Of a stretch of DNA of 64,000 nucleotides, positions 52,676 to 61,717 are shown piece after piece. Numbering within the stretch: the stretch's first letter is position 1; every line of letters starts with the position of its first letter. The notes beneath the pieces are model-generated. The model worked only from the letters and a program-made list of their open reading frames with translations. It did not search any database and was not told where the DNA came from. Position numbers and translations under genes: made by a program. The DNA comes from JANLTX01 sp049840835. GTDB lineage: Bacteria; Armatimonadota; Armatimonadia; Armatimonadales; Armatimonadaceae. Location of the stretch: contig JASGJG010000035.1 of the NCBI GenBank assembly GCA_049840835.1, positions 1 through 64,000 of the forward strand, given 5' to 3'.

Positions 52676-53020
52676 ATGGAGATAGGCGAGTTTCGGGCGC
52701 GGGTGCGCCAGACGTTTGGAGAAGACCTGCATCGGGCCTCGCCTGCCTCTGTTCGTGACTTTCTGGAATCGCTAACCGAAGAATCTGCCGCTCCTATCGC
52801 CGGGCGGCGTTTTGTTATCGATGAAACCGCGAAAACCTATGAAGAGGTCATGCGCACCTTCTTCAGCCGGGTTCTGGAGCTTCCTCAGGATCAGGCCATT
52901 CTACAGCTCTGGGTGGTCGCTCTGGAGCTAAGTTATGCTCTCATTGAGACTCAGGATGGAGAGCGTCTTGGAACGCTTTTTCGGGGCCTTGAGGAACCAC
53001 AGCATCCGGACTTTGAGTAA
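52676..53020 (+). CDS. Hypothetical protein, 114 aa
   Basis: Not recognised. A small soluble helical protein (FRARVRQTFGEDLHRASPAS; YEEVMRTFFSRVLELPQDQA; ALELSYALIETQDG) with no cysteines or signal. It ends eight bases before the next gene and probably forms an operon with it. Confidence 0.65.
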   Translation: MEIGEFRARVRQTFGEDLHRASPASVRDFLESLTEESAAPIAGRRFVIDETAKTYEEVMRTFFSRVLELPQDQAILQLWVVALELSYALIETQDGERLGTLFRGLEEPQHPDFE

Positions 53021-53027
53021 ACTCCCT

Positions 53028-54128
53028 ATGAAACGAATCTTTCTCGGGGGCCTCGCGGCTCTCACACTCAGTTTACCTGCACTCGCCGACGAGAAGGGCG
53101 ATGCAATTGTCAAAGATGTTGCTTCCCGAGCGAAGACAATCACCACATTCTCTGCCAAATTAGATCTTAAAGTTATTCCAACAGATAAGAAGATGGCTCA
53201 GGCAGCACAATCTGTTAAGGGTGATCTCCTTATTGGTGAGGCTGGAAAAGTACGCTTCCATCTGAAAACCCCACAGGGTGACTTGATTCTTCTGGTAGAT
53301 GGCACCAGCGCCTATCAGATAAATGGCAAACAGTATGTAAAGCTCCCCCCGGCCGCCATGGGGCAGATTGGCAAGAGCATATGGCCACCATTGCTCGGTA
53401 ATGTGGGTGATTTCGTAGGCGGTGCGAAAGAGACTAAGTACATCACCCAGAAGATGCTAGATGCCAACACCCTAGTAGACGTGGTGGATGTAACCGGTGA
53501 CAACGGTACAGTCCGCATCTATGTAGACCCGGATAGCCTGGTTCGTAAGGCTCGCATTTCTCCGAAGCAAGCTCCCATCGTCCAGGAAATCTCTCTTTCG
53601 GATATCGATGCAGCTCCTGTCCTCGCGACTACCGCTTTTGCTCTGCCAACGGAGCTGACAGAGCAGAAAGCCCCCGATAGTGGCGGGCTGGATTCCAAAC
53701 TAGTAGCTCTTGGGAAGCCTGTTCCTGCCTTCAATCTAGCAACTCCCACTGGTGGGAAGCTGAGTCTGGCACAGGTAAGCGCAGGTAAGAAAGCAACGCT
53801 GGTCAATTTCTGGTTTGTGGGATGCCCACCCTGCCGTGAGGAATTCCCGGAGCTCCAGAAGCTCTATGTCAAGCATAAGGCAAGTGGCTTTTCTATAGTA
53901 GGAGTCAATCAGGGCGATGATGACAAGAGCATCACTGGGTTTCTGAAAGAGCGCAAGATTACCTTCCCTATTGTCAAAGGTGTAGACGATACTTTCGCCC
54001 AATATGGCATCCAGGCCTTTCCTACCAACTACCTATTGGACTCCACTGGCAAGGTCGTTTACCGCTCTGTGGGCTTCGATGAAGCCGGTCTGAAGGCAGC
54101 TCTTAAGCAGCTAGGCTTCGAAGGCTAG
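53028..54128 (+). CDS. Exported LolA-like plus TlpA/thioredoxin-domain protein
   Basis: A 366-residue periplasmic protein. Signal peptide MKRIFLGGLAALTLSLPALA at the ATG 53028 (longer frame rejected). Residues 22-200 resemble LolA / lipoprotein-sorting domain proteins: a beta-barrel half (VKGDLLIGEAGKVRFHLKTP, YQINGKQYVKLPP, VRIYVDPDSLVRKARISP). Residues 225-366 are a TlpA-type thioredoxin fold with FVGCPPCREEF as the CxxC redox site and AFPTNYLLDSTGKV as the cis-proline loop. A fusion of carrier and redox domains suggests a role in envelope thiol homeostasis or protein/lipid delivery; the substrate is unknown. Confidence 0.82.
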   Translation: MKRIFLGGLAALTLSLPALADEKGDAIVKDVASRAKTITTFSAKLDLKVIPTDKKMAQAAQSVKGDLLIGEAGKVRFHLKTPQGDLILLVDGTSAYQINGKQYVKLPPAAMGQIGKSIWPPLLGNVGDFVGGAKETKYITQKMLDANTLVDVVDVTGDNGTVRIYVDPDSLVRKARISPKQAPIVQEISLSDIDAAPVLATTAFALPTELTEQKAPDSGGLDSKLVALGKPVPAFNLATPTGGKLSLAQVSAGKKATLVNFWFVGCPPCREEFPELQKLYVKHKASGFSIVGVNQGDDDKSITGFLKERKITFPIVKGVDDTFAQYGIQAFPTNYLLDSTGKVVYRSVGFDEAGLKAALKQLGFEG

Positions 54129-54139
54129 AGGCGTTTAAC

Positions 54140-54180
54140 ACAATAAAAAAGCCCCCAATATGGGGGCTTTTTTATTGTGT
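54140..54180. terminator. Perfect 18-bp bidirectional terminator
   Basis: Arms 54140-54157 and 54163-54180 pair completely around AATAT. A-run on one side and T-run on the other allow termination of both the TlpA-like gene and the convergent pilT gene. Confidence 0.95.
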
Positions 54181-54188
54181 AATGCTGT

Positions 54189-55262
54189 TTATGTGGGACG
54201 GCGAATCATCTGGCGAAGCTCGGTGAGGTTACCCGCGTTGTTCAGCGCGTCGTCCTCAGAGATAATTCCCGCCTTGTAGTAGCGAGTCAGACACTGGTTC
54301 ATAGTCTGCATGCCCCAGAATCCGCCTTCCGCGATGGCGTTATAGAGGTTACCCACGCGGCCCTCTTCAATCAGCTTCGCGACCGTGGGGGTTGCGATCA
54401 TGATCTCGACAGCGGCCACACGGCCAACAGTATCTACGCGTGGCAGGAGCTTCTGGGCGATAACCCCACGCATCACGTTGGAGAGACGCAAACAAAGGAG
54501 CGGCTTATCTTCCGGAGAGAACATGTTGATAAGTCGGTCCATGGTTTCGGCGGCGCTCGCGGTGTGCAGCGTTCCGAACACAAGGTGGCCTGTTTCCGCC
54601 GCCTGAAGGCAGATGGAAACTGTTTCAACGTCTCGGATTTCACCGATCAGAATGATGTCCGGGTTCTGACGCAGAACGTACTTCAGAGCATCGGAGAACG
54701 AGTCAGTATCCAGACCGACTTCACGCTGCGAGAGGATGCACTGCTTATCCGGGTGGACAAACTCAATGGGGTCCTCAATCGTAACGATGTTCTTGTTCTG
54801 CTCTTCGTTGATCTTGTTGATCATAGCAGCCAGAGTAGTGGACTTCCCGGAACCCGTCGGTCCGGTTACCAGCACCAAGCCACTGCGCTGCTTGGTCAGT
54901 TCCCCAACAGATGGTGGCTGGCCGAGCTGTTCCAGCGTGAAGATCTTCAGCGGAACGAGTCGGTTTACCATACCGATGGAGCCGCGCTGCATGTAGATGT
55001 TGCAGCGGATTCGCACCGCGCCGTCTACCTCAAACGCAAGGTCCATCTCGTGCCGATGCTCAAAGCGTCCGATCTGTTCGTGAGTCATGACCGAGTAGGC
55101 CATGCGCCGGGTATCTTCCGGCGTGAGAACCGGCAACCCTTCATAGCGCACGATACGTCCGTGCAAACGCATACATGGCGGCGATTCCGCCTTAACAAAG
55201 ACGTCAGACGCCTTCAGTTCATTGGCGGTACGAATCAGATCCTTTATATCGACCACGAGCAA
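54189..55262 (-). CDS. pilT: Type IV pilus retraction ATPase PilT
   Basis: Hexameric ATPase driving pilus retraction. Walker A VTGPTGSGKSTTLAAMI (about residue 131), EDPIEFVHP Asp-box, LIGEIRDVETVSICLQAAET with Walker B, and HLVFGTLHTASAAETMDRLI His-box are complete. An N-terminal PAS-like domain begins LIRTANELKASDVF. The C-terminal GEGGFWGMQTMNQ-like stretch (AEGGFWGMQTMNQCL) is a retraction-type signature. Length 357 is normal. No other pilus genes are in view. Confidence 0.95.
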   Translation of the reverse strand: MLVVDIKDLIRTANELKASDVFVKAESPPCMRLHGRIVRYEGLPVLTPEDTRRMAYSVMTHEQIGRFEHRHEMDLAFEVDGAVRIRCNIYMQRGSIGMVNRLVPLKIFTLEQLGQPPSVGELTKQRSGLVLVTGPTGSGKSTTLAAMINKINEEQNKNIVTIEDPIEFVHPDKQCILSQREVGLDTDSFSDALKYVLRQNPDIILIGEIRDVETVSICLQAAETGHLVFGTLHTASAAETMDRLINMFSPEDKPLLCLRLSNVMRGVIAQKLLPRVDTVGRVAAVEIMIATPTVAKLIEEGRVGNLYNAIAEGGFWGMQTMNQCLTRYYKAGIISEDDALNNAGNLTELRQMIRRPT

Positions 55263-55277
55263 ATGTCCCTTTCTGTC

Positions 55278-55919
55278 TCAGCGCCGGACGCGTCGTTGGA
55301 GCAAACCGAACGTCACGAACGCCGCGCCTATTGCTAATAAGATTACTAGCAAAACCCCTAAAATCCTCCCTGTGCCCATCGTAGAGCGCGACGCCGTCTT
55401 TGGCGCGGTCGTCTCCGTGATAGGAGGATTCAGTCCTGTTACATTGTGGTTCTTAATCTCAGCCAGGTAGCTCAGTGCACTTGGTTGAGAGTCTACCGTA
55501 ATTGTTACTCCATTGTCGGTAAACTGGCGAACTCCCTTGTAGGTAAACTTCTCTGGAGTCATGTAGGTCACCTGAACCCGGTCCAGGTCACGTAGCGCCA
55601 CAACGAAAGGAGCAACCGCCATATCTCCCTTCGAATTTACCAGTTCTGCTGCCGTAATGAAGCTGACAGTGGAAAAAGTCACCGGTCCAATCTGTCGCCG
55701 GTTCAGCTCCACAGAGCCATATTTACCCGGTAACAGCGTGGTCAGCGTCTTCAAGCGCTCCTGAAGTTTTGCCCGTGATTCATCGTGCTGCAGCACCAGC
55801 GAGACCTGCCAGCGCCCCGGCAAGCCCGGCGCCACCAGCACCTGCCCATCCGGCTTCTGCGCCAGAGCAGGTAGCGCTAGGCCGCTAGCGGCGACAAGGG
55901 TAAGTGCGATGCGCTTCAT
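55278..55919 (-). CDS. Exported protein with C-terminal membrane anchor
   Basis: Unrecognised, 213 residues. Signal peptide MKRIALTLVAASGLALPALA, an extracellular domain of about 150 residues rich in beta strands (GRWQVSLVLQHDESRAKLQE; DLDRVQVTYMTPEKFTYKG) and a C-terminal single span (ILGVLLVILLAIGAAFVTFG) ending in RRVRR. Topology suggests a type I membrane protein with a small outer domain. Coupled to the photolyase gene by a four-base overlap and placed before pilT on the same strand. Confidence 0.72.
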   Translation of the reverse strand: MKRIALTLVAASGLALPALAQKPDGQVLVAPGLPGRWQVSLVLQHDESRAKLQERLKTLTTLLPGKYGSVELNRRQIGPVTFSTVSFITAAELVNSKGDMAVAPFVVALRDLDRVQVTYMTPEKFTYKGVRQFTDNGVTITVDSQPSALSYLAEIKNHNVTGLNPPITETTAPKTASRSTMGTGRILGVLLVILLAIGAAFVTFGLLQRRVRR

Positions 55920-57316
55920 TTACGTACCGCCTTAAATAGTGCGAGTGCTTTCTCACGCTGCACTCCGTGATCTACAATAGGTATTGGGTAAGCATCCGCG
56001 CCAAGAGATTTACGCTCTGTAGGCGAAAGTACCCAGGGAGTATGAATCGCTTTGGCTGGTACCTGCGCTAGCTCTGGAACCCAGCGCTTCACATACGCGC
56101 CTTCGGGGTCGAACTTCTCCCCTTGACTGGTTGGGTTAAAGATACGGAAGTAGGGTTGAGCATCCGTGCCCGTGCTCGCCGCCCACTGCCAGCCACCGTT
56201 GTTGGCAGCCATGTCTCCGTCCACGAGCAGTTCCATAAAGTGTTTCTCCCCCCACCGCCTGTCTATGAGCAAGTCTTTGGTCAGAAACGAGGCTACTATC
56301 ATACGGGCTCGATTATGCATCCAACTCTCACTCTGTAGCTGGCGCATAGCGGCATCCACTATGGGATACCCGGTCCGCCCCTGTTTCCACGCCTCAAAGA
56401 GACGCTCATCGTTCTGCCAGGCTATTGTATCAAGTTCGGCCTTAAAGCTGCCCGTGGCTGCATGGGGGAAGTGATAAAGCACCTGTGCGAAGAAATCCCG
56501 CCAGCATAGCTCGGTGATAACAGTATCTACCCCGACACGCTCGGCTACTGGCAATTTCTCCCGAAGCGCATTCAACTCATAGTGAAACCGTCTTGGTGAA
56601 AGCATTCCAAACCGCAGATAGGCCGAAAGTCTGCTGGTGCCTTCGTGCGCTGGTTTCTCGCGCCCTGTATCGTAGACCTTCACTGCCTCAACCAGAAACG
56701 TATCCAATAGCTTCCGCGCTTCCGCCTCCCCTCCTCGCACAGTTGCTTGAGGCCAGTTTGCCTTCGGTTTCGGGAGCGGCTCGGTTGAGATGCCCTCAGG
56801 TACCGGGATACGAGTTGGTAAGGGCAACGGTGCGGGGATCTTCTCTTCCAGCCAGCGTTTCTTGTAGGGAGTGAACTTGGTATAGGCGCTTCCTGCTTTA
56901 GTAAACAGCCTGTCCGGGGAAACTAACAAATGATCCTCAAGAGTCGTTACCAGAACTCCTTGCTTCTCTAGAGCTGCCCGCACTGCCTCATCGCGCCGCA
57001 TACCATGTGGCTCATGCTCATCTGCGTAATAGACCGCCTTCGCGCCGCACTCTGCAGCGAGGCGTGGCAAGACCTCTATTGGGTCGCCATGGCGAATAAT
57101 AAGTCGCCCTCCCCGCTCACGAAGACTGGCATCCAGTGCGGCAAGCCCCTGGAAGAGAAATCGGACACGGGCTTTGCCTGTATCGGGGCGAGAAAGAATA
57201 GCGGGATCAAGAACAAAAACGGGAACTATGGAGCCGTATCGTTCCAGCGCTACGCTCAAGCCCTGATTGTCGTCTAAACGTAGAGCGCGGCGGAACCAGT
57301 AAATCGCAATGGGCAT
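55916..57316 (-). CDS. phr: Deoxyribodipyrimidine photolyase
   Basis: Light-driven repair of cyclobutane pyrimidine dimers. N-terminal antenna domain (IYWFRRALRLDDNQGLSVAL), the FAD domain with RYGMLSPRRFHYELNALRE-like segment, ELCWRDFFAQVLYHFP, and the signature DGDMAANNGGWQWAASTGTD followed by YFRIFNPTSQGEKFDPEGAY. ATG 57316 is chosen since upstream residues lack homology. Length 467 is typical of class I CPD photolyase; the tryptophan and histidine around the FAD are compatible with photolyase and not with cryptochrome only. Operon with the anchored exported protein. Confidence 0.93.
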   Translation of the reverse strand: MPIAIYWFRRALRLDDNQGLSVALERYGSIVPVFVLDPAILSRPDTGKARVRFLFQGLAALDASLRERGGRLIIRHGDPIEVLPRLAAECGAKAVYYADEHEPHGMRRDEAVRAALEKQGVLVTTLEDHLLVSPDRLFTKAGSAYTKFTPYKKRWLEEKIPAPLPLPTRIPVPEGISTEPLPKPKANWPQATVRGGEAEARKLLDTFLVEAVKVYDTGREKPAHEGTSRLSAYLRFGMLSPRRFHYELNALREKLPVAERVGVDTVITELCWRDFFAQVLYHFPHAATGSFKAELDTIAWQNDERLFEAWKQGRTGYPIVDAAMRQLQSESWMHNRARMIVASFLTKDLLIDRRWGEKHFMELLVDGDMAANNGGWQWAASTGTDAQPYFRIFNPTSQGEKFDPEGAYVKRWVPELAQVPAKAIHTPWVLSPTERKSLGADAYPIPIVDHGVQREKALALFKAVRK

Positions 57317-57364
57317 GCAAACAAAAACGGACGGCGGGTGCCGTCCGTTCCGATTTTTTCGGGA

Positions 57365-57440
<76 letters not shown>

Positions 57441-57516
57441 GTCGCGAGGAGTAATATATCGTGGATTTCAAGGGTATGCAAGGGTTGGTTATCCAATTAC
57501 CTGTACAATAAACTCG

Positions 57517-58173
57517 GTGGAGATAAGCGAGGTCCTGATAGCACTGGAATCAGAACGCACGTGCTTTTTGCGCGAAGTTCATTGGGCCGATTTGTTCGCT
57601 GTCTCTTACTATCATGTGACCCGCCAGGAACTCGAAGCCATTGCCAGAGGCCAGAGGCGCTTTCCCGAAGAACGCACCCGGCAACTAGTCCGATTCTATT
57701 CACTTTACTGCGAAGCAAGAGTCGCATGGGATACAGATCGAAGCTGCCTGGAGCCATGGCGGCATTACTTTGGATTGGCTACATCTATGGGCACACGAGC
57801 GCGGGTGCGAGGAAGTCTGTTCGGCGACCCGGCAGAAAAAGCCGCCAGGCTCATGGAGTATGGCACGCACGCGCATATCCTCTGCGATCTCCCACGAGTG
57901 CTGAGGGAATCGTTTGCTAGCCACTCCCCATCAGAGCTACAGGCGGATTTCAATGCTATGGACCCATTCTTTGCGCGAGCCGGACGGCTGACCTTTATTG
58001 ACCTGGATCGTGCGCTCCGGCGCTCTGGGGCATTACGGTTCACTCACCGTGCCATCTTCGAGCCGGGAGAATGGTTTCTTCGCCGTTTCGGTGGAGGTTC
58101 GGGAAAGGTCAAGCGCTGGCGACATGCTGCCTGGAAAGAGGCAGCCTTGCAGAAACCACCTCGGGTCGGCTAA
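57517..58173 (+). CDS. Unknown protein heading the Hsp70-HEAT operon, weakly DUF5995-like
   Basis: 218 residues, helical and rich in Arg/Leu/Trp. The block YGTHAHILCDLPRVLRESF with a histidine and aspartate pair recalls DUF5995 proteins (a family of unknown function with a conserved His and Asp); the match is weak. Other regions: FFRRFPEERTRQLVRFY-like basic helix and a basic C-terminus. GTG start; it ends nine bases before the Hsp70-like gene, making it the likely first gene of the operon. Possibly an enzyme acting with the chaperone. Confidence 0.5.
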   Translation: MEISEVLIALESERTCFLREVHWADLFAVSYYHVTRQELEAIARGQRRFPEERTRQLVRFYSLYCEARVAWDTDRSCLEPWRHYFGLATSMGTRARVRGSLFGDPAEKAARLMEYGTHAHILCDLPRVLRESFASHSPSELQADFNAMDPFFARAGRLTFIDLDRALRRSGALRFTHRAIFEPGEWFLRRFGGGSGKVKRWRHAAWKEAALQKPPRVG

Positions 58174-58182
58174 GATTCCTGC

Positions 58183-59739
58183 GTGCATCTGGCGATTGAT
58201 CTTGGCACCACGAACTCCGTAGCAGCATTAGCGCAAGAAGGTAGCGTACGCGCATTGAGCCTTACCGGACTCTGCCGGGAACAACCGCTGATAATGCCCT
58301 CTCTGGTCCCCACAGCAGTTTTTGTGCGGGAAACCAGCCGCCGAATGTGGCCCCGCTTCTGGCGTATGGAGCAAGATGCCCTGATCGGTCAGGCGGCGCT
58401 CTATCGAAATAGCGACGGGCTATCCCCTGCTTTTGCCCAGAGTTTCAAGCGGGCGCTCCATACCCAACCCCACCGCCCTGTTGCCAAAGCCGGAGGCATC
58501 GATATCTCGGCACGAGAAGCCGCCTATCTCTTTCTACGCGAGATGTTGGCGGCAGCGAAGGCAGAGGCAGGACTGAAGCGAATCGAGTCGCTGACGATTA
58601 CTGCTCCCGTGGGTTACTATGAAACCTACCGGGCGGAGCTGCAGCAACTCGCTCGGCGCTTGGGCGTAAAAACACTCCGCACATTGGATGAACCGATTGC
58701 TGCGGCTCTGGGCTATGGTGTGAATGTAGCCCGAGAAGAGACGCTACTGATCGTTGATTTTGGTGGAGGTACCCTGAACCTGGCGGCAATGCGCCTGGGG
58801 CCACGAGCCTATGAAGACGGTTCCGCGCCAATTCTCGCCAAACACATGGTCGGGATCGGCGGCGATGATGTCGATAAATGGCTTTTAGAAGAGCTACTCT
58901 ACGATTTTTCCGACCTGCCAGAATGGCAGTGGGATGCGCACTGGGCAGTTATGCAGGCCAAAGAAGCCGCCAGTCGTACCGGGTCAGCCACTCTCCGCTG
59001 GCGAGGCCTGGAGAAAAATGTGACTCGTGATGCCCTGGTCCAGATCCTCACGAAAAACGGCCTCTACGCTGTCGTGCGAGATGGACTCGCGGAAATCGCT
59101 GCCCAGCTCTCCGATTGCTCCCCCGATGAAGCGAAGATCGACGAGGTCCTACTCACCGGAGGCTCTACCCTACTTCCGGAAATCCCCGCTACAGTAGATG
59201 CGTTCTTTCCCGGCGCTATCGTGCGCCATGATCCTTCGTTTGTCTTTACGGCAGTCGCCTCAGGAGCCGCTCGATTCGCGGGTGGAGTTCCGGTAGAGGA
59301 CTTCGTGTATCATGACTATGCACTGGCAGTACAGGCGGCAGATCAGAGTGTAGAGTATGAGCTGCTAGTACCGCGCCGTACCCGCTACCCTACCGCCTCT
59401 GACTTTGCTGTGCGTTACTATGCCGATTATGCGGGCATGGAAGAGATGCGCTTTCGAGTCTGTGAAGTAGGTCGCCTGGGCCAAAAAGCTGCCCAGTGGC
59501 TGGAGCGCCCCAGCGGAGCGCGCTACTGGCAGCCCACTGAAGCAAAAGAAAAGGCTACGGTGATGGAGTTGAACCCCGGCGATGCCCCTATTCCTCTGCA
59601 ACCTATTGGCGTAGGCACCAGCCCACGCCTGCGCGTAACCTACCGAGTCGATGATAACCGCTGGCTCCGCATGACCGTAGAAGACCTGGTAAAGAAGGCC
59701 ACACTGCGCACCGACGAACCGGTGGTGAGACTAAGATGA
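58183..59739 (+). CDS. Lidless Hsp70-like ATPase
   Basis: Hsp70/DnaK superfamily, 518 residues. Nucleotide-binding domain (1-367): LAIDLGTTNSVAALAQ (residues 3-18), LDEPIAAALGYGVNVA (about 168), LLIVDFGGGTLNLAAM (about 188) and EVLLTGGSTLLPEIPATV (about 321). A short substrate-binding beta-domain follows (about 372-505): LLVPRRTRYPTASDF and SPRLRVTYRVDDNRWLRM match the DnaK SBD beta strands. There is no alpha-helical lid and no GrpE or DnaJ gene nearby. Compared with housekeeping DnaK (630 residues) it is short and specialised. GTG start; its end overlaps the next gene as ATGA. Confidence 0.85.
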   Translation: MHLAIDLGTTNSVAALAQEGSVRALSLTGLCREQPLIMPSLVPTAVFVRETSRRMWPRFWRMEQDALIGQAALYRNSDGLSPAFAQSFKRALHTQPHRPVAKAGGIDISAREAAYLFLREMLAAAKAEAGLKRIESLTITAPVGYYETYRAELQQLARRLGVKTLRTLDEPIAAALGYGVNVAREETLLIVDFGGGTLNLAAMRLGPRAYEDGSAPILAKHMVGIGGDDVDKWLLEELLYDFSDLPEWQWDAHWAVMQAKEAASRTGSATLRWRGLEKNVTRDALVQILTKNGLYAVVRDGLAEIAAQLSDCSPDEAKIDEVLLTGGSTLLPEIPATVDAFFPGAIVRHDPSFVFTAVASGAARFAGGVPVEDFVYHDYALAVQAADQSVEYELLVPRRTRYPTASDFAVRYYADYAGMEEMRFRVCEVGRLGQKAAQWLERPSGARYWQPTEAKEKATVMELNPGDAPIPLQPIGVGTSPRLRVTYRVDDNRWLRMTVEDLVKKATLRTDEPVVRLR

Positions 59740-60974
59740 GTAATCTTCAATCGGAAATAGCAGATTTAAGCAGCAACAATACCAATACCCAGGCATATGC
59801 ATTAAAATTTCTAGCGAATCAATTCGACAAAAATAACGGACTGCAAATCAATACAACAATTTATGAGAATATGATATTTCTGTGCCCAAACGCGCACCTA
59901 CAGGAAAAAATAGCACGCATATTTGCCTTACACATTCTAGATCATCACAATCACAGAATACTCATTTCAAACGTATTTCACAACACAAACACGAGTCACC
60001 TCAGAATCATTAAACATTTATTATTAAACTGTGATCTTTCAGATTCTCGATTTCGACCTACCATATTACAAAAATCAGCAATCAATATTGCAGCAGATGC
60101 CATATTAATCAAATTATTAACAGGAGTTTCTACTCATTATGATATTGATATTGGAATTTCCCTGATAAAAGAAATTTCTCACATCAGTAACTATGCTTCC
60201 GATGTTCTATATTTGTTGAAATCACCACTACAATCAAGCGATGAGTCAGCTACGAAAAATGTAAAGATTACATATCTTTTAGATCTCATAGGAAAACACA
60301 ATTCAATATTTATGGCAGAAGTCTGCAACCTGCTATCTTCTGATGAACGCATTTTAACAGACCAGCTTCTCCATCTCTACCAGGATGCAAAGTTCAAAGC
60401 ACCAATTATTAAATACCTCTCATATATGCAAACAGATGAAATACATCTAAAGCTTTTTGTTCAAGACATGGAATCCATATATTTGATATATGGCGTATAC
60501 GATCCAAACCGCTTCATCACACCAGATATGATAGCTACTGAATCAGATATTAATCTATTGAGAAAAATCAATAAAGGCAGACATCCTATAAATCAAGAAA
60601 TCTTGTCTACAGCCTTCATAAAAAACATAAATAAAAAATTACACTTATCTAAAAATATAATTGATTTACTTATTGAAAACTTCACATCAAAACCATCTCT
60701 AGATATACTCCCAGCAATACATCTTCTTGAAAAGCAAAAGTACAAAAATTATAGAGAATATAAAAATGTCTTAGACAGTATCAAATCTCAAATCCCGCGA
60801 CTACCAATACCAGTGCAGCAAAATAATACAGGTGGCTTTCTTCTACCTATTCCATCGGAAGTTTCCAGTATTCCGTATGATACTCTTCCAGTTCCCGCGC
60901 AAACACTATCTGGTAATGGAGCTAAAAAACTCAACATAATTCAACACTTTTTCACGAAATGGCAGCGGCGGTGA
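59736..60974 (+). CDS. AT-rich helical protein with LPxP tail (member 1 of the family)
   Basis: 412 residues, unrecognised. Predicted all-helical HEAT-like body (residues 1-345) and a tail with LPIP, LPIP and LPVP motifs spaced 14 residues apart, ending in FFTKWQRR. Base composition is conspicuously AT-rich (sample line at 60,121: 18 G/C in 60), unlike the surrounding genes; the protein is rich in Asn, Ile, Lys. It overlaps the Hsp70-like gene by four bases (ATGA) and the next gene by 16 bases, so it is firmly in the operon and not a chimeric join. Possibly the most recent arrival by transfer. Confidence 0.65.
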   Translation: MSNLQSEIADLSSNNTNTQAYALKFLANQFDKNNGLQINTTIYENMIFLCPNAHLQEKIARIFALHILDHHNHRILISNVFHNTNTSHLRIIKHLLLNCDLSDSRFRPTILQKSAINIAADAILIKLLTGVSTHYDIDIGISLIKEISHISNYASDVLYLLKSPLQSSDESATKNVKITYLLDLIGKHNSIFMAEVCNLLSSDERILTDQLLHLYQDAKFKAPIIKYLSYMQTDEIHLKLFVQDMESIYLIYGVYDPNRFITPDMIATESDINLLRKINKGRHPINQEILSTAFIKNINKKLHLSKNIIDLLIENFTSKPSLDILPAIHLLEKQKYKNYREYKNVLDSIKSQIPRLPIPVQQNNTGGFLLPIPSEVSSIPYDTLPVPAQTLSGNGAKKLNIIQHFFTKWQRR

Positions 60975-61717
60975 GCTATCCTGCCTGGCTTCTCGATGGA
61001 GTGTCTGACCCCGACCTCTCGACACGCCAGGAAGCAAAACGGTCACTGGAAACTTTCCTTCAAGCCTCAAACAACCCGGTCATGGATGGTATCGCGATGG
61101 CGCGCGATGTAGAGAACGAGCGTCAAGCGCGAGCGCTGAGCGGCGCCCTGGGGCGAGCTATCAACAAAGACTACGCTCCGCTACTCATGCACTTCACCAG
61201 TGATAAAGAGGGCTGGGTATCGTCTATCGCGCGGCGTGCTATCCGCTCCTGGTTGGAAAATGCCGCACCTGCTGATGCAGCCGAAGCTCTGCGCCAGTGC
61301 CTGATGATTGCAGTAGAGAGAAGCGATTCTCGTACAGAGGAATTCATCTGCACGGCCACTACGGAAACAGTTGCTCAGAACGTAGATCTCGCGTTTCGAT
61401 TGCTTATCCCTCTGCTATCTGGCATTGTTGCTCAGCGCGGCGGAGCACGTCGAAACATGTCCTGGCTCCTGGGTATGCCACCACCAGGCACACAGAATCC
61501 CTTTGAGGTGACCCTATCCGAGTTAAAGGCTATGCTTCCTGAAGGCGATCTGCCCCTGCCCGCAGAAAACCATTCTTCAGGACAAGATCTTCCACGCCCT
61601 GCTACAGGCACCACCAATTTCACAGAAACCACACAGTTACCTTTGCCAGCTCCATCTGCTCCTACTGAATCTGCAGTCTCACTCTGGGAACGACTCTTCG
61701 GGAGACGTGATCCATGA
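60959..61717 (+). CDS. HEAT-like protein with LPxP tail (member 2)
   Basis: 252 residues. Helical repeats with a run characteristic of HEAT/ARM folds: ENERQARALSGALGRAIN and EGWVSSIARRAIRSWLE. The tail from about residue 200 carries LPLP, LPRP and LPLP with 13 and 16 residues between starts, then LWERLFGRR. Resembles member 4 across the body (RQ..RLGAILGEALS and IARRAIGYWLERV in that protein). No known domain beyond HEAT-like; function unknown. Confidence 0.7.
   Translation: MAAAVSYPAWLLDGVSDPDLSTRQEAKRSLETFLQASNNPVMDGIAMARDVENERQARALSGALGRAINKDYAPLLMHFTSDKEGWVSSIARRAIRSWLENAAPADAAEALRQCLMIAVERSDSRTEEFICTATTETVAQNVDLAFRLLIPLLSGIVAQRGGARRNMSWLLGMPPPGTQNPFEVTLSELKAMLPEGDLPLPAENHSSGQDLPRPATGTTNFTETTQLPLPAPSAPTESAVSLWERLFGRRDP

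Noticed and set aside
59700..61000. A second chimeric insertion around the AT-rich gene
   Set aside because: Both ends overlap neighbouring genes in the pattern of the whole operon, and the encoded tail has the same LPxP design as the others.
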